A DNA stretch of 7,326 bases. It comes from an uncultured archaeon. GTDB taxonomy: Archaea; Aenigmatarchaeota; Aenigmatarchaeia; CG10238-14; SCSR01. Shown piece by piece: positions 1-4,442 of this stretch; positions within the stretch are counted from its first letter, which is position 1; each line of letters starts with the position of its first letter. Below the pieces are notes generated by a model that saw only the letters and a program-made list of their open reading frames with translations, had not been told where the DNA came from and searched no databases. The translations under genes were made by a program, and so were the position numbers. The stretch is from contig CALIKW010000065.1 in NCBI GenBank assembly GCA_938017915.1, forward strand, positions 1-7,326. The letters are read 5' to 3'.

Positions 1-1799
1 ACGTGTGATGTTTCAACAAAAGACGTAATCTCTATTTTCATTCTTGTTGGCGGTTCTTGATAAATGACAGTTTCCGATTCTCTCAAAATGTCAAATTCAA
101 CACTTTCTCGAACTTCAAACATTGTTTCATAATCAGCATCAACATCCTCCCAAATAGCTCTTGCATAAACTTTGTAAATACCGATCTCTTCTGGATGGTA
201 ACTCAAATTATAAGTCCCATCACCATTGCTTACAACCTCATCCTGTGTTGAAAATTCTTCTGTTTTACCAGATGGTGCAGTTACTCTAACTAAAACAAAA
301 GCATCAGGAACCCTATGTCCATATTTATTCAAAACTCCAATGATTATTGTAGCATTCTCTCCTGGCAAGTAAATCGATTTTGGTGTATTGATATTAACCA
401 AACCAACAGCAAAAGATACTTCTTCTTCGACTACAACTTCTCCAGGATTAGGGCTAATATAACTTAATCTAACTTTAAGGTTATGAACCCCTGGCCTAAA
501 TTCTCTTTCAGTATCCAACTCAACATAAAACTTTCCTTTCTCAAACTCATCTTCAACAAAATTAATTTCGCTAACATTTCCTTCTGGATTGACAACAAAA
601 ACTTTTATTGTAGCGTTTGGATAAAGCAAACCTTCTTCATCTATAGCTAAAATCTCAAACTTAATTTTTTCTCCAAGGGCATAATTCCATTTTTCTTGTT
701 TAATCAAAGCTTTAACTTTTTTAGATTTCAAGATTTCAAAAGCAATGGTTTTATCAGCCTTGCCAAAATTTGTTTCTGCTGTAATTTCAGCTAAATAAGT
801 TCCAGAATGCTTGGGCAAAAATTCAAAACTGAACAAAAATTTTCCGTCTGTAATTTTGCTTTCTTGGTAAACGATTTTTTCTTTTGGATCTTTTACTGCT
901 AAACTAATGTTAGCATCAATCAAACTTTCATTAAAACTAACATTTCCGAAAATTTTAACAACTTTAAAAGTTTTGTTTTGTCTAGTTGAATCTTCGACAA
1001 AAACAAAGGCATTAATAAAAGGAAAAACGTTAGTAATATTTTCGCTTATGTTAATCAGGAAATAATTGAAGCTTGTTTCGTTACTCAAATTCAAAGCATA
1101 AACTTTTACTTTGTAAACTCCTTCTTTCTCAAAGTTTGCAGCAAAAGAATAAGAAAAGCTTCCGTTTATTATTTCTACTTCGTCCGAAAAAATAAGAGAA
1201 GAGTCAAATTCTACGCTTAAATTACCGTGAGCATTTTCTCTCCTTCCTTCTAAAATCAATTCACCAAAAACATTTACTGTTTCATTAGCAGTATAATTTT
1301 GCTTATCAGTGAAAACTGTTAAAAAGCTTAAGTTAACTTCAGGAATTTTTACTTTTTCAGTTAAATTTTCAAAAACTTTTTTAACTTCAATTTCTTCTGA
1401 GCAAGGATTTAAAAACAAAGAAGAATTTCCTTCAAAAACTGCTTTTAAAATTCCGCTTTCATTCAATTCAATTTCTATTTTTCCTTCAAAATCAGTAAAG
1501 CCAGAAAAAATTTGAGAATTATTCAAGTAAGCCTTAATTTCCTGCTCTGGCAAAGCAGTTCCGTTATCTAAAAGTAAAGTTAATTTTATTTTTTCTCCGG
1601 TTTCTATTATCAAAGAAGTTTTTGCGAAAACTTCTATTGAAAATTCTTTTTCAAAACTTTCATTAAAGCTTGGAGTTGTTAGTTTTGAAAAAGAGCCATT
1701 AATGGTAGAATTTGTTGCAAGCACTATAGCTGCTCCAAAAGCTATTACAAGCAGCGAAAGTAGTAATTGGCTTTGACCTGCTTCAGATTTATTCTCCAT
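1..1799 (-). CDS. Large secreted/surface protein with tandem Ig-like domains (C-terminus beyond left edge)
   Basis: An open frame runs from the ATG at 1799 to the left edge without a stop, giving 599 residues of an incomplete protein. Residues 1-11 are polar, 12-29 form one hydrophobic helix (signal peptide or N-terminal anchor), and the rest is beta-rich and extracellular in character. About five Ig-like units start near residues 52, 158, 258, 361 and 467, with a sixth beginning near 569. Units tend to contain a GE-plus-hydrophobic strand, a P-(E/S/K)-G/E turn and a closing G-x-Y-x-V/A strand, as in macroglobulin MG2-like or filamin-like domains. I counted about 24 N-x-S/T sequons and a single cysteine (C133), which fits a glycosylated outer-surface protein. 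The ATG overlaps the upstream regulator by 11 bases; a GTGAT sequence 5 bases before it is a weak ribosome-binding candidate. The exact function (S-layer component, adhesin or protease-inhibitor-like) cannot be told. The frame is certain; the domain class is moderately so. Confidence 0.85.
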   Translation of the reverse strand, partial: MENKSEAGQSQLLLSLLVIAFGAAIVLATNSTINGSFSKLTTPSFNESFEKEFSIEVFAKTSLIIETGEKIKLTLLLDNGTALPEQEIKAYLNNSQIFSGFTDFEGKIEIELNESGILKAVFEGNSSLFLNPCSEEIEVKKVFENLTEKVKIPEVNLSFLTVFTDKQNYTANETVNVFGELILEGRRENAHGNLSVEFDSSLIFSDEVEIINGSFSYSFAANFEKEGVYKVKVYALNLSNETSFNYFLINISENITNVFPFINAFVFVEDSTRQNKTFKVVKIFGNVSFNESLIDANISLAVKDPKEKIVYQESKITDGKFLFSFEFLPKHSGTYLAEITAETNFGKADKTIAFEILKSKKVKALIKQEKWNYALGEKIKFEILAIDEEGLLYPNATIKVFVVNPEGNVSEINFVEDEFEKGKFYVELDTEREFRPGVHNLKVRLSYISPNPGEVVVEEEVSFAVGLVNINTPKSIYLPGENATIIIGVLNKYGHRVPDAFVLVRVTAPSGKTEEFSTQDEVVSNGDGTYNLSYHPEEIGIYKVYARAIWEDVDADYETMFEVRESVEFDILRESETVIYQEPPTRMKIEITSFVETSH

Positions 1800-2538
1800 A
1801 ATCTATCACTACTTTAACTTTATTGGGCCCAAGTTCTGAGGAAAGAGAAGAGGAAGCAAGAATTTCATAAAAGCATGAGCTTTTAGGCTCAAGAACCTGA
1901 CAATTTGTTTTTTCAGAAATTATTTTAAAACTTTCTGGAAATTTCCATTTTACTCCAAAAATTTTAAGTTTAGAAAATCCAGAATTTTCAATTTTGGCCT
2001 TAATTTTAAAATCTTCCCCCCTATTAACTCTTTCAGGAGCCTCTATCTCAACATTTATTTTTGATTTAGAAAGAATTGGGAATACTGGCTCTAAACTTTC
2101 ATTTTCAGTAATTTCTTGACTCTCATTAAAAAGCTCAGCACTTTGATTTCCAAAAGAAAAATTAGGGAAAACTTCAAATCCAGAAATAGTTTCGTTAAAA
2201 AGATTTGAGGCAATTGCTAAAGAAGAAACTGAAATCAAGCTTAGTAGCAATATAGCAGTTATAAGCTTTGCTTGAGATTTTTTTCCTATCCACTTTTCTT
2301 CCAAACTTTCGACAATTCTTTTCTTTTCATCTTCGCTGATTTTTTTCTCTAAATAACAAAGCCTTGCTGGTCCAATTTTTCTCTGTTTTATTATTCCAGC
2401 AGCTATAAGTTCATGAAGATATTTTGAAGAAGTATGCCTATGCAAACCTGTAATTTTTGCTAAGGAAACTATAGTCAAGCCTTCTGGATGCTTAATTAAA
2501 GCATCTAATATAAGCTCTCTCGGGCTTTTTTCGCTCAT
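1789..2538 (-). CDS. Membrane-tethered winged-helix transcription regulator with extracellular Ig-like domain
   Basis: This 249-residue protein appears to carry DNA binding and sensing on one chain. Residues about 8-62 form a winged helix-turn-helix (recognition helix about 31-46, following GLHRHTSSKYL; wing about 50-62). A charged linker ends in KKSQAK and is followed by one transmembrane helix, about 90-110. The lysines before the helix place the winged helix inside the cell. Outside, residues 112-150 form a linker with five N-x-S/T sequons. Residues about 160-249 resemble a CARDB/NEW3-type beta-sandwich, with C213 and C222 able to form a disulfide. The last 11 bases overlap the start of the surface-protein gene, so the two are probably cotranscribed and translationally coupled. 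A perfect palindrome lies 12-29 bases before the ATG, suggesting autoregulation. Single-pass winged-helix proteins of this layout are known in archaea, but I cannot name an ortholog. The architecture is clear from sequence; the signal sensed is unknown. Confidence 0.85.
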   Translation of the reverse strand: MSEKSPRELILDALIKHPEGLTIVSLAKITGLHRHTSSKYLHELIAAGIIKQRKIGPARLCYLEKKISEDEKKRIVESLEEKWIGKKSQAKLITAILLLSLISVSSLAIASNLFNETISGFEVFPNFSFGNQSAELFNESQEITENESLEPVFPILSKSKINVEIEAPERVNRGEDFKIKAKIENSGFSKLKIFGVKWKFPESFKIISEKTNCQVLEPKSSCFYEILASSSLSSELGPNKVKVVIDYGE

Positions 2539-2549
2539 TCTAAAACACT

Positions 2550-2567
2550 TTGTACGCTAGCGTACAA
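2550..2567. promoter_or_regulatory. Perfect 18-bp palindrome, candidate operator
   Basis: TTGTACGCTAGCGTACAA reads identically on both strands. It lies between the candidate TATA box of the membrane regulator (about 2584-2591) and its ATG at 2538, where the transcription start would be expected. A dimeric winged-helix protein bound here would block initiation. The regulator encoded immediately downstream is the obvious candidate binder, and the divergent regulator at 2717 is the alternative. I saw no second copy in the window. As RNA it could form a 7-bp stem with a CUAG loop, but its position favours a DNA site. Confidence 0.65.
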
Positions 2568-2580
2568 CACATTCGGACAA

Positions 2581-2594
2581 GCTTTAATTAAGAA
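2581..2594 (-). promoter_or_regulatory. Candidate TATA box of the membrane regulator/surface protein unit
   Basis: On the minus strand this reads TTCTTAATTAAAGC, with TTAATTAA as the core, centred about 49 bases before the ATG at 2538. Archaeal transcription usually starts about 25 bases downstream of the box, which would place the start inside the palindrome at 2550-2567 and leave a leader of roughly 20-25 bases. No Shine-Dalgarno sequence is visible before the ATG. This is inferred from composition and spacing only. Confidence 0.4.
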
Positions 2595-2636
2595 AATGTT
2601 TGTCGATTGCGATAAAGCAAGCTTAAACAAAAAATT

Positions 2637-2680
2637 TTCGTAAGTTTTCGACTCTTCGTAAGATTAAAAGTTGTCGAAGA
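2637..2680. repeat. Direct and inverted repeats in the divergent regulatory region
   Basis: The octamer TTCGTAAG occurs at 2637-2644 and again at 2655-2662, 18 bases apart. Interleaved with it, TTCGAC (2647-2652) and GTCGAA (2673-2678) form an inverted repeat with a 20-base spacer; an overlapping pair, TCTTCG (2653-2658) and CGAAGA (2675-2680), is also complementary. The block sits just upstream of the TATA-like element of the gene at 2717, where archaeal activators or repressors often bind. The repeats are directly visible; a regulatory role is inferred. Confidence 0.5.
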
Positions 2681-2698
2681 TAGCTTTTTAATTAAAAG
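2681..2698 (+). promoter_or_regulatory. Candidate leaderless promoter of the coiled-coil winged-helix gene
   Basis: The core TTTTTAATTAAAAG is centred about 27 bases before the ATG at 2717, the spacing expected when an archaeal transcript begins at or beside its start codon. There is no Shine-Dalgarno sequence between it and the ATG. A very similar core, TTTTTAGTTAAAG, stands at the same distance from the debranching-enzyme start at 4443. Confidence 0.5.
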
Positions 2699-2716
2699 AA
2701 AAGTAAAATTATATTG

Positions 2717-3109
2717 ATGATTAAAAATTTTTTAAGTAGGAGGGAGGAGGAAATAAGTGTCGAAGATATAATAAAAAGGCTTGATAGCCAATATGCTCAA
2801 TTAGCAATGGAATTTGAAAAATTTAAAATTTTGAACGAAAAAATAGAAAAACTCAATTCAAAAATTATGGAAATAGAGGAGATGATTTCTAGAGGAATTA
2901 AGTTTCAGTCGAGAAGTGTGTCGACAAAAACAAAAGAGGCAATAAAGATAATTTTGAAGAAGCATGGCGAATTAACTTCTGAGCAATTAAGCAAAATCCT
3001 TAAACTGTCGAGAACAAGGTGTAACGAATATTTAAAAGAAATGGAAGAAGAAGGTATAACCAAATCAAGAATTGTGTGTCGAAAAAAGCTATATTCTCTT
3101 CGACAGTAA
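2717..3109 (+). CDS. Small soluble coiled-coil plus winged-helix transcription regulator
   Basis: This 130-residue protein lacks a signal peptide or membrane segment. Residues about 17-58 are a charged heptad-like helix, probably a dimerising coiled coil. Residues about 70-130 form a winged helix: helix 1 about 72-83, helix 2 about 87-96 (TSEQLSKILK), recognition helix about 98-112 beginning SRTRCNEYL, and a basic two-stranded wing to the end. The fold is MarR/ArsR-like, but no named family is recognised. I prefer the ATG at 2717 over a TTG one codon earlier, because a TATA-like element lies 27 bases upstream. The gene diverges from the membrane regulator, and its stop is two bases from the convergent GH57 stop. 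It and its upstream region hold a dense set of TGTCGA hexamers, two of which account for CGA arginine codons that are otherwise rare here. Autoregulation or cross-regulation with the divergent unit is plausible but inferred. Confidence 0.85.
   Translation: MIKNFLSRREEEISVEDIIKRLDSQYAQLAMEFEKFKILNEKIEKLNSKIMEIEEMISRGIKFQSRSVSTKTKEAIKIILKKHGELTSEQLSKILKLSRTRCNEYLKEMEEEGITKSRIVCRKKLYSLRQ
3083..3088 (-). terminator. Candidate oligo-T terminator of the GH57 gene
   Basis: Six consecutive T on the minus strand (AAAAAA on the plus strand) lie about 24 bases beyond the GH57 stop, inside the end of the convergent regulator gene. Oligo-T tracts can terminate archaeal transcription without a hairpin. 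In such AT-rich DNA the run could be chance. Confidence 0.3.
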
Positions 3110-3111
3110 TT

Positions 3112-4359
3112 TTAATACTTTTTTGCTAATTCTGTAAAAATTCTTGCCTTAAAGTCTGAAATTATACTTATTAAATTTACAAAGCCATCTTGTGGAGTTG
3201 GAAAGCAGGAAAAGTACTTATGCACATCACCATCCTGCCACCATTTTGTACAACAGTAGTATAAGTGATCACTTATTTGTAGTAATCTCCAAATTTTTAA
3301 TAAGTAAGGATCATTAAGTTTTTTTACAAATTTTTCCAAATTTTTTACTTCCTCAAATGAGACTTGCTGCATCCTATTTCCAAGCCATGCTGAAACATCT
3401 CTTTCCATGTCAGCCCAGGATAAAGTATTAAGCTCGAAAACATCTATTTCTCCCATAGGCTCATATTTTTCTATAACTTCACTCGGCAAGGAAAACTCAA
3501 GGTTTTCGTATTTTAAAACTTCATACGGCAAAGCCTTTAAGAACCAAAATATACCGGATTCAGGCCATTGATGCTCGCCAAAAGTCTCGTAATCCATAAA
3601 AAGGTTTATGCATTGGCCTGGAGTTGCAGCAAGCCATGCAGAGTATTTATCAGCAGTTAAAGGCCATTCACTCCAGTCCTTTGCCGAAAATCTATACCCA
3701 ATATCATCACTCAGCCTATAATTTCTTAATAAAATTCTTATCCTTTTTTCAGGCTTAGGGTCATTTGGAAAACAATATTTCCTTATGTAAACATAATTTG
3801 GACTTCTCCACCCCAAAACCCTTTCAGCACCTTCTGTAAATATTGCTTTAAAGCCTAAGTCTTCAACTATCTTTGCTATAAGATTATTAAAAATCATCTC
3901 AGTATTAACAAAAGTTTTTGGGTTAAAGCCAAAAAGGTCTTTTATGGTTTGTCTGTGCATGTTAACTTGCTCTATGAATTCTGTTTTGTCCTCAAACAAG
4001 CTTGAAAGGGAGTGGAAATAAGTTTCGCTTATAAATTCTACACACTTTGTTTCTGCAAGTTGCTTGAATAATTCTATTAAATCTTTGCCGTATTTTTCGC
4101 AAATTTCGAGGAAAACGCCAGTTATAGAATAACTAACTTTAAACTTTCTTTTCTCGCTCTTAAAATTATCTATTAATTCCAAAATAATTTTTGTTGTAGG
4201 AAGATAGCATCTCTGGTAAACCCTATCAAAAACCCATTTGTCTAAGCCATGGTTAAAGTAATGGTCAAAAATTTTATCAGTGCTTATATTTCCGTTTGGC
4301 TGAAAAGTGGAAAGTCTAAAAGGTTGATGAACTTGGAAGCTTAAAGTTATTGAGGTCAT
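3112..4359 (-). CDS. GH57 family alpha-amylase-like glucanase/glucanotransferase
   Basis: This 415-residue enzyme should act on alpha-1,4-glucan by a retaining mechanism. The GH57 conserved regions appear in order: HQP at 11-13; SETYFHSL at 111-118; NTEMIFNN at 152-159, with E154 as the expected nucleophile; MDYETFGEHQW at 255-265, with D256 as the expected acid/base; and a C-terminal helical part with SWADMERD at 314-321 and SDHLYY at 363-368. Both catalytic residues are present, so it is not one of the inactive GH57 homologues. The length corresponds to the barrel plus helical bundle without accessory domains, like the protein annotated as alpha-amylase MJ1611. No signal peptide is present, so it is cytosolic. 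It diverges from the debranching-enzyme gene across 83 bases, and the start has an A-rich leader without a Shine-Dalgarno sequence. Whether it hydrolyses or transfers glucan chains cannot be told from motifs. Confidence 0.92.
   Translation of the reverse strand: MTSITLSFQVHQPFRLSTFQPNGNISTDKIFDHYFNHGLDKWVFDRVYQRCYLPTTKIILELIDNFKSEKRKFKVSYSITGVFLEICEKYGKDLIELFKQLAETKCVEFISETYFHSLSSLFEDKTEFIEQVNMHRQTIKDLFGFNPKTFVNTEMIFNNLIAKIVEDLGFKAIFTEGAERVLGWRSPNYVYIRKYCFPNDPKPEKRIRILLRNYRLSDDIGYRFSAKDWSEWPLTADKYSAWLAATPGQCINLFMDYETFGEHQWPESGIFWFLKALPYEVLKYENLEFSLPSEVIEKYEPMGEIDVFELNTLSWADMERDVSAWLGNRMQQVSFEEVKNLEKFVKKLNDPYLLKIWRLLQISDHLYYCCTKWWQDGDVHKYFSCFPTPQDGFVNLISIISDFKARIFTELAKKY
3119..3124 (+). terminator. 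Candidate oligo-T terminator of the coiled-coil regulator gene
   Basis: Six T begin ten bases after the TAA of the regulator gene and lie within the last codons of the convergent GH57 gene. A shorter T4 run immediately follows the stop. Position supports a terminator, but the run also encodes the lysines at the GH57 C-terminus. Confidence 0.3.
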
Positions 4360-4387
4360 TTTTTCTTTTAATATTTTTTTAAGGCTG

Positions 4388-4400
4388 ATTTAAATAATTT
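4388..4400 (-). promoter_or_regulatory. Candidate TATA box of the GH57 gene
   Basis: The minus strand reads AAATTATTTAAAT, centred about 33 bases before the ATG at 4359, which would give a leader of only a few bases. The 83-base region between the two divergent glucan genes must hold both promoters, so their boxes lie about 25 bases apart and one bound regulator could affect both. Confidence 0.4.
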
Positions 4401-4410
4401 TTCCTTAAAA

Positions 4411-4425
4411 ACTTTTTAGTTAAAG
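4411..4425 (+). promoter_or_regulatory. Candidate leaderless promoter of the debranching-enzyme gene
   Basis: The core TTTTTAGTTAAAG is centred about 26 bases before the ATG at 4443, with an A-rich BRE-like stretch (TTAAAAAC) just upstream. No Shine-Dalgarno sequence precedes the start. The element nearly matches the one before the regulator at 2717. Confidence 0.5.
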
Positions 4426-4442
4426 AAAATAAAAGAAAAAAT

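Larger units (their letters stand above)
2601..3105. repeat. Cluster of TGTCGA/TCGACA hexamers
   Basis: TGTCGA begins at 2601, 2672, 2758, 2919 (inside the palindrome TGTCGACA), 3006 and 3077, and its complement TCGACA begins at 3100. Near matches are TTCGAC at 2647 and AGTCGA at 2907. The sites at 2672 and 2758 share the 11-mer TGTCGAAGATA. By eye I found only two further copies in the rest of the window, at 994 and 2309. The cluster covers both the intergenic region and the whole coding sequence of the small regulator, and may be a set of binding sites for it. Confidence 0.5.

Noticed and set aside
57..1515. Short plus-strand frames at 57-251 and 1309-1515
   Set aside because: They lie antisense to the long surface-protein frame, have no recognisable domain, and no promoter or ribosome-binding site.
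1712..1799. Class III (pilin-like) signal peptide at the surface-protein N-terminus, from EAGQSQLLLSLL
   Set aside because: No basic residue precedes the glycine, there is no glutamate at the usual position after the cleavage site, and the protein is a long Ig-like chain rather than a pilin. An ordinary signal peptide or anchor fits better.
2714..2716. TTG start one codon upstream of the ATG at 2717
   Set aside because: It adds only one residue, ATG is the stronger start, and the TATA-like element is spaced correctly for the ATG.
2738..2750. Purine run GGAGGGAGGAGG resembling a very strong Shine-Dalgarno sequence
   Set aside because: It lies inside the regulator gene where it encodes the R-R-E-E-E residues. 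The GTG downstream at 2757 is out of frame with the gene, and no sensible frame starts there.
2601..3082. Near mirror symmetry in the spacing of the first six TGTCGA sites (71, 86, 161, 87, 71)
   Set aside because: The spacings are not multiples of the DNA helical repeat and most sites lie in coding sequence, so the symmetry is probably coincidence. Only the enrichment is reported.
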